Assembly (NCBI GenBank): GCA_947165115.1 | Contig: CAMUZD010000043.1 | Span: 1 to 9,332, forward strand | Source: an uncultured Clostridia bacterium | Lineage (GTDB): Bacteria > Bacillota > Clostridia > Oscillospirales > Acutalibacteraceae | Direction: 5' to 3' | Length of the DNA stretch: 9,332 bases | Part shown: positions 1 through 6,393 of the stretch, piece after piece | Numbering within the stretch: the stretch's first letter is position 1 | Layout: the number at the start of each line of letters is the position of its first letter | The notes under the pieces: model-generated | The model's input: only the letters and a program-made list of their open reading frames with translations | Databases searched by the model: none | Told to the model about the DNA's origin: nothing | Position numbers and translations under genes: made by a program

Positions 1-686
1 TTATATCTGCGACTCCCATTCCCGGTAACGAAAAGACAGTCGGAAATGTTGTCAATGAGCTTATGAAGCTCGGTGCGACCGTCATATATGAGAAAATGTA
101 TGATGTCCATGTTTCGGGCCACGCCTGCCAGGAAGAGCTCAAGCTGATGATGGGTATCGTCAAGCCGAAGTATTTCATTCCGGTTCACGGTGAGCAGAAG
201 CATCTGAGAAAGCATGCGGGCCTCGCCGAGGCTATGGGTATTCCCTCAAAGAATATCTTTATCGGCGATAACGGGCAGGTTGTTGAGCTGACAAATGAGA
301 GTATGAAGGCCGCCGCTCCCGTTCAGGCGGGCAAGGTCTTTGTTGACGGCTCGGGCGTCGGCGATGTCGGTTCGGTTGTTCTCAGAGACAGAAAGCATCT
401 GAGCGAGGACGGTATCATTGTCGTCACCGCTTCTCTCGATTATGAGACCGGTCAGCTTATTTCCGGACCGGAGGTTCTTTCAAGAGGATTCGTTTATGTC
501 AAGGAATCCGAGGAGCTTCTCGCGAGCGCAAGGCGTGTTGCCGAGAAGGCTCTTGAGAACTGTTACTATTCCAATATTTCGGATATAAATGCCATAAAGG
601 GCAAGGTCAAGGACGCCGTATCGAAATTCGTCTATGATCAGACCAAGCGCAATCCGATTATTCTTCCTGTAATCATGGAGGTATAA
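1..686 (+). CDS. rnj: Ribonuclease J, C-terminal part (5' end outside window)
   Basis: This is the 3' portion of a ribonuclease J gene, a metallo-beta-lactamase/beta-CASP enzyme with endo- and 5'-3' exonuclease activity in mRNA decay and rRNA maturation. The first full codon is at position 3, and 227 residues are visible of a family length near 550-560. The visible part starts in the beta-CASP region with the motif ISATPIPGNE. It continues with an HVSGH motif (bases 108-122) and PVHGE (180-194), which carry conserved RNase J histidines. The RNase J C-terminal domain follows, from about base 345 (KVFVDGSGVGDVG) to the end. The stop TAA at 684-686 directly abuts the gdpP start with no spacer. 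Whether this is J1 or J2 cannot be decided without the missing N-terminal catalytic motifs. The family assignment is firm from the order and spacing of motifs. Confidence 0.95.
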   Translation, partial: ISATPIPGNEKTVGNVVNELMKLGATVIYEKMYDVHVSGHACQEELKLMMGIVKPKYFIPVHGEQKHLRKHAGLAEAMGIPSKNIFIGDNGQVVELTNESMKAAAPVQAGKVFVDGSGVGDVGSVVLRDRKHLSEDGIIVVTASLDYETGQLISGPEVLSRGFVYVKESEELLASARRVAEKALENCYYSNISDINAIKGKVKDAVSKFVYDQTKRNPIILPVIMEV

Positions 687-2651
687 ATGAAATTCAAAGG
701 CTTTCATTATGACGGAGTGTTTGTTTTTCTTATCGCTGTGTGTGCCGCCGCATTCACGGCAATGACTGCGTTTTATTTCGGAGATAAGAAAACGGCCGTT
801 ATTGAAGGCATAATATTCGGGGCAGTGCTGCTGTTCGGTTTCATCAGGCTCTTTTCCGCCAAATACAGATACAGAAGAATGCTTTCTTATACTGCGAAAA
901 AGCTTGATTATACCGACAGCAAGGTTCTCTCCAATATGCCCGTTCCCGTATGCGTCTGCGATAAGGACGGCTTTATCAAATGGGCAAATGATTTGTTCAG
1001 AGCCGATATCAAATCCGATATTACTCAGATGTCCGATATCAAAGAGATTTTCGGCACTGATTTTGATATTGATTTCAATAATTACGCTCTCGTCAATGAT
1101 AAGTATTTTCTCGTTGACAGCGTCAAATATCATAAGGACGGCGCGTATTATACAGTGTATAAGTTCTTTGACAATACCGAACTCAAGGAGACTGAGTCAA
1201 AGTATCTAAAAGGTATTCCGCATGTGATTATTGCGCAGACGGATAATATTGATGATAATCCCTATCTTTCGCGCGATACCGAAAAGGCGGAGCTTTCAGG
1301 CAAGGTCCTCGGTATGATTTATGACTGGGCGGATAAATTCAACACGGTTGTCAAGAAAATCAGCGAAGACCGCCTGATGATGGTAACTGAGAAATCAAAT
1401 ATCGATGAAATGATTGCCGATAAATTTTCGGTGCTCGACAGCGTAAGAAACTGCACATATAAAGAGAAAAACATGCAGGTCACGCTTTCGCTCGGCGTTT
1501 CATCCGGCGAAACTATCAAGGATGCCGAAAAGAGCGCCCGCAAAGCCCTCGATACTGCAATCAGCAGAGGCGGAGACCAGGTTGCCGTCTTACAGCAGGA
1601 CGGGAATTACAATTTCTTCGGAGCCGTTTCAAAGAGCGCAGATAAAAAGAATAAAATCAAGATAAAGCTCTGGGCGAGGCAGCTTACCGATGAAATCGAA
1701 AAAGCAGACAGAGTATTTATCACCGGCCACAGGGGCGCTGATTATGACTGCCTCGGAGCTGCATTCGGAGCCGCGTATATCTGTAGCGTCCTTGGAAAGC
1801 CGGCCAGAATTATTCTCAATGAAAATCTGTCTCTTGCTCAGAATACGGCAGATATTATCCGTTCATCCGAGCTCGGCGATATTATATTGAGCGAGCAGGA
1901 TGCTCTTGATTGGGTAACTCCCAAATCATTGTTTATTCTCACGGATACGCATGTGCCCTCAATCTGCGATGGATCAGAAGTTTTCAAAGCCTGCAAAAAG
2001 ACAGTTATTATCGATCATCACAGGCTTGTTCCCGGAACTGAAATTGAAAAGTATCTTTTCATCCACAATCCGAATGCTTCTTCCGCCTGCGAGATTGTAA
2101 CTGAGCTTATTCAGCAGATGAATAAAGGCGACAGAATATATGAAAGTGTTGCCAACGCTCTGCTCGCCGGAATTATGCTTGATACTAAGGAGTTCGTTCT
2201 AAGAACCAGCACGGTCACGTTTGAAGCTGCCGCTTATCTGAAATCCTGCGGCGCCGATACGCTGAAGGTCAGCAAATTCTTCTGCAGCGATCCCGAGACG
2301 AGCAAAATGATCAATAAAGTTATATATGATTCGGCAACATATAAAGATATTTACTCAATTTCTTCAGTCGAAGAAAATATTGATAAAATACGACTGGTCG
2401 CTTCAAAGGCTGCCGACGAAATGCTTCGCGTTTCCGGAATAAAAGCATCGTTTGTTCTCTATGAGGAGAATTCACGCGCTTGTGTTTCCGCAAGAAGTAT
2501 GGGCGAAGTAAATGTTCAGCTTATTATGGAAGCTCTCGGCGGCGGCGGGCATCAGACAATGGCGGCCTGCCAGATAAAGGATTCCGATATTAGAAAAGTA
2601 AAAGAATTGCTCATTTCCGAGCTTGATAAAATACCGGTTAAGGAGAATTGA
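687..2651 (+). CDS. gdpP: GdpP-type cyclic-di-AMP phosphodiesterase (membrane DHH-DHHA1 protein)
   Basis: The 654-residue product matches the length and domain order of GdpP (B. subtilis YybT), which hydrolyses c-di-AMP to pApA at the membrane. Two N-terminal transmembrane helices lie at about residues 11-31 and 36-56. A PAS-like domain spans about 78-165. A degenerate GGDEF domain spans about 175-305: the GGDEF position reads IADKF (243-247), and the family signature SRGGDQVAV begins at 293. The DHH domain has HRGADYD with D352 and D354, DTH at 420-422, and the hallmark DHH at 443-445. The DHHA1 domain ends with GGGGHQ at 618-623. All expected metal-binding residues are present, so the phosphodiesterase should be active. 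The GGDEF part should not make c-di-GMP. The start is supported by GGAGG at 677-681, 5 nt before ATG. Adjacency to rplI and dnaB is the usual Bacillota context. Function is inferred from the family. Confidence 0.95.
   Translation: MKFKGFHYDGVFVFLIAVCAAAFTAMTAFYFGDKKTAVIEGIIFGAVLLFGFIRLFSAKYRYRRMLSYTAKKLDYTDSKVLSNMPVPVCVCDKDGFIKWANDLFRADIKSDITQMSDIKEIFGTDFDIDFNNYALVNDKYFLVDSVKYHKDGAYYTVYKFFDNTELKETESKYLKGIPHVIIAQTDNIDDNPYLSRDTEKAELSGKVLGMIYDWADKFNTVVKKISEDRLMMVTEKSNIDEMIADKFSVLDSVRNCTYKEKNMQVTLSLGVSSGETIKDAEKSARKALDTAISRGGDQVAVLQQDGNYNFFGAVSKSADKKNKIKIKLWARQLTDEIEKADRVFITGHRGADYDCLGAAFGAAYICSVLGKPARIILNENLSLAQNTADIIRSSELGDIILSEQDALDWVTPKSLFILTDTHVPSICDGSEVFKACKKTVIIDHHRLVPGTEIEKYLFIHNPNASSACEIVTELIQQMNKGDRIYESVANALLAGIMLDTKEFVLRTSTVTFEAAAYLKSCGADTLKVSKFFCSDPETSKMINKVIYDSATYKDIYSISSVEENIDKIRLVASKAADEMLRVSGIKASFVLYEENSRACVSARSMGEVNVQLIMEALGGGGHQTMAACQIKDSDIRKVKELLISELDKIPVKEN
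2640..2645 (+). promoter_or_regulatory. Ribosome binding site that fixes the rplI start
   Basis: AAGGAG lies 8 nt before the ATG at 2654. A TTG at 2648 in the same frame would leave only 2 nt of spacing, so the ATG is the better start. The site lies inside the last codons of gdpP. Confidence 0.85.
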
Positions 2652-2653
2652 TT

Positions 2654-3094
2654 ATGAAAGTCGTTTTGACACAGGATGTTAAAGGATTGGGGAAAAAAGG
2701 AGAAATGGTCAACGCTTCCGACGGATACTGCAGAAACTATCTGCTTCCTCGCAAGCTTGCAGTTGAAGCCAATTCGCAGGCTATCAGCGAACTTAAAAAC
2801 AGAGAATCTTCTCAGAAGCATAAAATCGAAACCGAGATTGCCGAGGCAAAGGAAATTGCAAAGAAGCTTGAGGGCAAAACCCTGAAACTTACCGCAAAAG
2901 CCGGCGCCAACGGAAAGCTTTTCGGCTCGGTCACTGCTAAGGATGTTGCCGAAGTTATTTCAAAGCAGCTCGGAATCGATATCGATAAGAAAAGGGTTGC
3001 GGTCGAGGATATCAAATCCTTTGGCGTATATCCGGTTGAAGTAAAAGTTTACAGCGGTATTTCCGCCTCATTATTTGTCAGCGTAGGAGAATAA
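2654..3094 (+). CDS. rplI: 50S ribosomal protein L9
   Basis: The product is 146 residues, close to the usual 147-149 for bacterial L9. This protein binds 23S rRNA with its N-domain and extends away from the ribosome near the L1 stalk, where it affects reading-frame fidelity. The N-terminal domain (about 1-50) carries the L9 signature GLGKKGEMV followed by DGYCRNYLLP (residues 23-32). One position, A21, is usually valine. A charged connecting helix spans about 50-75, and the C-terminal domain spans about 80-146, with GKLFGSVT and the end SASLFVSVGE typical of the family. The gene starts 2 nt after the gdpP stop and ends 1 nt before dnaB, so the three are almost certainly co-translated from one mRNA. 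The ATG at 2654 is chosen over an in-frame TTG at 2648 because of Shine-Dalgarno spacing. Confidence 0.97.
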   Translation: MKVVLTQDVKGLGKKGEMVNASDGYCRNYLLPRKLAVEANSQAISELKNRESSQKHKIETEIAEAKEIAKKLEGKTLKLTAKAGANGKLFGSVTAKDVAEVISKQLGIDIDKKRVAVEDIKSFGVYPVEVKVYSGISASLFVSVGE

Positions 3095-3095
3095 T

Positions 3096-4487
3096 ATGCC
3101 CGAAAACGATTTAATCACATTAAACGGCGTCGAAATGCCGTGGAGCGCCGAAGCGGAACAGGCTGTTCTCGGCTGTATTCTCAGAGATCCGGCCTGTCTG
3201 AGCTCTGTAATGGTTCATATCAATTCACCCGATTATTTTTACCGTCCCCAACATCAGAGTATCTACAAAGTCATGATGTCTCTTGAGGCGGAGAATAAAA
3301 ATATAGATGTGCTTGTTGTTCTCGATATACTTGTTGCAGATAAAGTATTTGACGGAGCTGCAGGCAGGGAATACCTTTTCAATCTCGCCAAAGCAGTGCC
3401 CTCCACAGAAAACGCAGAGGCCTATGCAAAGATAGTAAAGGAGAAATACTATCTTCGCACTCTCATAACTATCTGTTCGGATACTATGGAAAAGGCTTCC
3501 GATCAGGATACTCCGATTGATACTCTTCTCGATGATGTTGAGCAGAAGATTTATAATCTGCGTCAGGGCAAGGCCAAGGATGAGCCAGAAAAGCTTTATG
3601 ATATTGCAATCGGTTCTGTATTTGAATCCATCAAGAATCTTACCGGCTCCGATAAAGAATTATATAAGGGCTATACAACCGGTTTCAGCGAACTTGATGT
3701 GAAACTCACAGGCCTCAACAGATCCGACCTCATCATAATCGGCGCGAGACCTGCTATGGGTAAAACGAGCTTTGCTCTTAATATTGCAAGAAATGTCGCA
3801 GTTCAGGGTAAGAGAAAGGTTCTTTTCTTCTCTCTCGAGATGACTAAGGAACAACTTGCCGCCAGAGTCCTCAGCTCTGAGGCTCGAGTGGACAGCATGA
3901 AAATGAGAAACGGCAATGTTACCCGCGATGATATGGAACAGCTTGTAACTGCCGCCTCCGTTCTTAAAGATTGTGAACTGTATTTTGATGATACATCCGC
4001 GATTACCGTTCCCGAAATCAAGGCCAAGACAAGACGACTCAAAAATGTTGACTGCGTCATTATTGACTATCTGGGTCTTATCAGAAGCGCGATCCGCGCC
4101 GAGAACAGAGTCAATGAAATCAGCGAGATTACAAGAAGCCTCAAGAATATGGCAAAGGATCTGAATATTCCCGTTATCTGCTGTGCTCAGCTCAACAGAG
4201 GCACAGAGGGCAGGGGAAAGGGCAGTCACAGGCCTCAGCTCTCCGATCTTCGTGAATCCGGTTCAATTGAGCAGGATGCAGATATCGTCATGATGCTTTA
4301 CCGTGAGGAATATTATAGTAGTGAGAATTCTGATGATGAATCTCAGTATGAAAGTGAAGCAGCAGAAGTTAATAAAGTATCTGTCATCATTTCCAAAAAC
4401 AGACACGGTTCTGTCGGAACTGTCGATTTTGCCTGGGACGATAAGCATACTCTGTTCCTCCCGTTAGAAAAAAACCTTAATGAATAA
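3096..4487 (+). CDS. dnaB: Replicative DNA helicase DnaB
   Basis: The 463-residue product is the hexameric 5'-3' helicase that unwinds DNA at the replication fork and recruits primase (named DnaC in B. subtilis). The N-terminal helical collar domain spans about residues 10-115, starting with the typical PWSAEAEQAVLG. The RecA-like ATPase domain begins near 180 with TGFSELD. Walker A is GARPAMGKTS (216-225). The catalytic Glu is E248 in FSLEM. Walker B is VIIDYL, with D324. These are followed by SDLRESGSIEQDADIVMMLYR and the SKNRHGSVG motif with its arginine finger region. No intein is present. The start is supported by AGGAG at 3085-3089, 6 nt before ATG, and the gap to rplI is 1 nt. The last eight bases overlap tilS. 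The short acidic stretch between YYSSEN and EVNKV is a region that varies within the family. Confidence 0.97.
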   Translation: MPENDLITLNGVEMPWSAEAEQAVLGCILRDPACLSSVMVHINSPDYFYRPQHQSIYKVMMSLEAENKNIDVLVVLDILVADKVFDGAAGREYLFNLAKAVPSTENAEAYAKIVKEKYYLRTLITICSDTMEKASDQDTPIDTLLDDVEQKIYNLRQGKAKDEPEKLYDIAIGSVFESIKNLTGSDKELYKGYTTGFSELDVKLTGLNRSDLIIIGARPAMGKTSFALNIARNVAVQGKRKVLFFSLEMTKEQLAARVLSSEARVDSMKMRNGNVTRDDMEQLVTAASVLKDCELYFDDTSAITVPEIKAKTRRLKNVDCVIIDYLGLIRSAIRAENRVNEISEITRSLKNMAKDLNIPVICCAQLNRGTEGRGKGSHRPQLSDLRESGSIEQDADIVMMLYREEYYSSENSDDESQYESEAAEVNKVSVIISKNRHGSVGTVDFAWDDKHTLFLPLEKNLNE

Positions 4488-5844
4488 TAAAGTAATCGCG
4501 ACTATTGAAAAATTTGATATGATCTCCGGCGGAGAAAAGATAATTGTCGCTCTTTCGGGCGGCGGTGATTCGGTTTCTCTGCTTCATATCCTTCTTTCGC
4601 TGAAAGAGAGATATTCTCTTGATATCGAAGCCGCACACGTCAATCACTGTATCAGGGGAGAAGATGCCGATGCGGATGAGGCTTTTGTCTCTGCGCTTTG
4701 CGAAAAGCTCGGAGTCAGGCTGAATGTGCTTCGCGCCGATGTTCCTGCCTATGCAAATGAAAACGGAATGACTGTTGAAGAAGCGGGCCGGAAGATAAGA
4801 TATGATTATTTCCGTTCTCTGGCCGGTGAAGACGGACTTGTTGCGACGGCTCATAATCTCAACGACCGCATCGAGACTTTTCTTTTCAATTATACCAGAG
4901 GCGCGACTCTCAAAGGCCTGTGCTCAATTCCCGCTGTCAGGGATGGTATAATAAGACCGCTGTTAAACTGCTCCAAGGATGAAATACTTGCTTACTGCGA
5001 AAATAACGGCCTTGATTATGTGACCGATATCACCAACAGCGATACGGCATATTCCAGAAACAGAATAAGACACAACGTAATTACCGAGCTTAAGAAAATT
5101 AATCCCGGTATGGAGAAATCGGCCGCAAGATGCATGGATTCGCTGATTGAGGATGAAAGATTTCTATCATCTCTCGCGGATAAGACGGTCGCCTCATCTC
5201 TCGGTAAAAACGGCTACGATATTGATGTGCTTGCCGCTTCTCCGGCTCCTGTCAGAAGACGCGCAATAGCTCAGATAATCAAAAAAGAAATCGGCGGCGA
5301 TATTGATATGATATCAATCACCGAAACAGATAAGATAATTATGAAATATGCCGCGGAGGGAGTCGGCAAAAGCGTTCAGCTCCCGGACGGCAGATTCGCC
5401 CGCACAAGAGCGGGAAAACTTGAATTCCCCGATATTTCAAATAAATCGGTGGATGAAGAGATTGTTCTCAAAGAAGGCTTCAACCGTTTCGGCAATTATA
5501 TGATTGCTGTTTCTGTGGTTGCCGCCGCAGATTATAATTCACAAAATGTTTCAAAAGATTTCTCCGTTTATTTCGGGGATTATGATAGAATCTGCGGTGA
5601 TGTAATCGCAAGAAACAGAAATCCCGGCGATGTCATCCGCCCCTCAAAGCGCGGAGTATCAAAGCAGATAAGAAAGATTCAGAATGAGAGAAAGATTCCG
5701 CCCGAAATCAGAGACAGCATTCCCGTAATCTGCGATGATAAGGGAATTCTCTGCGCTTACGGTTGCGGTATAGATGCGAGATTTGCCGTTTCGGATAAAA
5801 CCGAAAGGATAATAATAATCAGATTAGAGGAGTGCGCCGAATGA
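4480..5844 (+). CDS. tilS: tRNA(Ile)-lysidine synthetase TilS
   Basis: The 454-residue product converts C34 of the CAU-anticodon tRNA-Ile to lysidine using ATP and lysine, so that the tRNA reads AUA and is charged with isoleucine. The N-terminal PP-loop is SGGGDS at residues 26-31. It is followed by HVNHCIRGEDADADE, HNLNDRIET (125-133), RGATLKGL, RPLL, and the TDITNSDTAYSRNRIRH segment, all in TilS order. The C-terminal TilS_C domain begins near residue 383 (GDVIRPSKRG) and includes ERKIPPEIRDSIPV, so this is the full three-domain form. The ATG at 4480 overlaps the dnaB 3' end by 8 nt and has no recognisable Shine-Dalgarno sequence. It still places the PP-loop at the usual distance from the N-terminus. 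The tilS frame is closed just upstream by TAG at 4465. The gene is overlapped by hpt at its stop codon. Confidence 0.95.
   Translation: MNNKVIATIEKFDMISGGEKIIVALSGGGDSVSLLHILLSLKERYSLDIEAAHVNHCIRGEDADADEAFVSALCEKLGVRLNVLRADVPAYANENGMTVEEAGRKIRYDYFRSLAGEDGLVATAHNLNDRIETFLFNYTRGATLKGLCSIPAVRDGIIRPLLNCSKDEILAYCENNGLDYVTDITNSDTAYSRNRIRHNVITELKKINPGMEKSAARCMDSLIEDERFLSSLADKTVASSLGKNGYDIDVLAASPAPVRRRAIAQIIKKEIGGDIDMISITETDKIIMKYAAEGVGKSVQLPDGRFARTRAGKLEFPDISNKSVDEEIVLKEGFNRFGNYMIAVSVVAAADYNSQNVSKDFSVYFGDYDRICGDVIARNRNPGDVIRPSKRGVSKQIRKIQNERKIPPEIRDSIPVICDDKGILCAYGCGIDARFAVSDKTERIIIIRLEECAE
5826..5832 (+). promoter_or_regulatory. Ribosome binding site that fixes the hpt start
   Basis: AGAGGAG lies 8 nt before the ATG at 5841. 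The in-frame GTG at 5832 overlaps this site and so is not a plausible start. Confidence 0.85.
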
Positions 5845-6389
5845 TAAACGATATTGAAAAAGTTTATTACAGTTCCGAGGAACTTCATGATATCACCGCA
5901 AAGCTCGGAAAAAAGATAAGCGAGGATTACAAAGACAAGAATCTTCTCCTTGTCAGTATCCTCAAGGGTTCGGTTATTTTTATGGCCGATCTTATGCGCG
6001 AGATTACCGTTCCCTGCGAGATTGATTTTATGTGCGTTTCCTCTTACGAGAATAAAACCAATAATAACAGCGGTGTAGTAAAAATAGTCAAGGACCTTGA
6101 TATAAATGTTGAGGGATATGATATCCTGCTAGTTGAGGATATTCTTGACTCGGGCAGAACTCTCAATTATGTCAGGAGTCTGCTTGAAGACAGGCACCCC
6201 GCCAGCATCAGAATCTGCACTCTGCTCGATAAACCCGAGAGGCGCGTGGTTGATTTATATGCAGATTATTCGGGAGCCGAAGTGCCCGATGCGTTCGTTG
6301 TCGGCTACGGCCTTGATTACGCTCAGAAATACAGAAATCTGCCTTATATAGGCGTTCTCAAAGAAGAGATATACAGCAAAGGGGAGTGA
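5841..6389 (+). CDS. hpt: Hypoxanthine(-guanine) phosphoribosyltransferase
   Basis: The 182-residue product salvages hypoxanthine and probably guanine to IMP and GMP with PRPP. Motifs run in family order. L41-K42-G43 matches the LKG pyrophosphate-binding loop. MCVSSYENKT is the flexible loop. VEDILDSGRT (residues 98-107) is the PRPP-binding motif, with the catalytic-position D103. LLDKPERR carries the base-contacting Lys. FVVGYGLDY (152-160) is followed by RNLPYIG. The length is normal (about 180). The start is ATG at 5841, which overlaps the tilS stop as ATGA and implies coupled translation. In B. subtilis, the TilS and HprT proteins have been reported to form a complex that activates ftsH. 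The same gene trio is kept here, but the sequence itself gives no evidence for that regulation. Confidence 0.96.
   Translation: MINDIEKVYYSSEELHDITAKLGKKISEDYKDKNLLLVSILKGSVIFMADLMREITVPCEIDFMCVSSYENKTNNNSGVVKIVKDLDINVEGYDILLVEDILDSGRTLNYVRSLLEDRHPASIRICTLLDKPERRVVDLYADYSGAEVPDAFVVGYGLDYAQKYRNLPYIGVLKEEIYSKGE
6381..6386 (+). promoter_or_regulatory. Ribosome binding site for the TTG-started ftsH
   Basis: GGGGAG, preceded by AAA, lies at the hpt 3' end, 7 nt before a TTG at 6394. No ATG or GTG is available at a workable distance. The next in-frame ATG would remove the first transmembrane helix of FtsH. Confidence 0.85.
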
Positions 6390-6393
6390 GTTT

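Noticed and set aside
480..1133. Minus-strand open frame of 217 codons opposite the end of RNase J and the start of gdpP
   Set aside because: It spans two well-supported plus-strand genes and their junction and shows no known motif.
2648..2653. TTG start for rplI adding two residues
   Set aside because: It is only 2 nt from the Shine-Dalgarno sequence. The ATG at 2654 gives the standard L9 N-terminus.
3660..4229. Minus-strand open frame of 189 codons opposite dnaB
   Set aside because: It lies opposite the Walker motifs of dnaB and has no protein features of its own.
4469..4475. A AAA AAC slippery heptamer in frame at the end of dnaB
   Set aside because: A -1 shift would reach TAA at 4478 almost at once and would not enter the tilS frame, which is +1 relative to dnaB. 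No downstream stimulatory structure is evident, so it is probably chance.
5832..5840. Upstream GTG start for hpt adding three residues
   Set aside because: The GTG overlaps the only good ribosome binding site. The ATG at 5841 has correct spacing and matches the family N-terminus.
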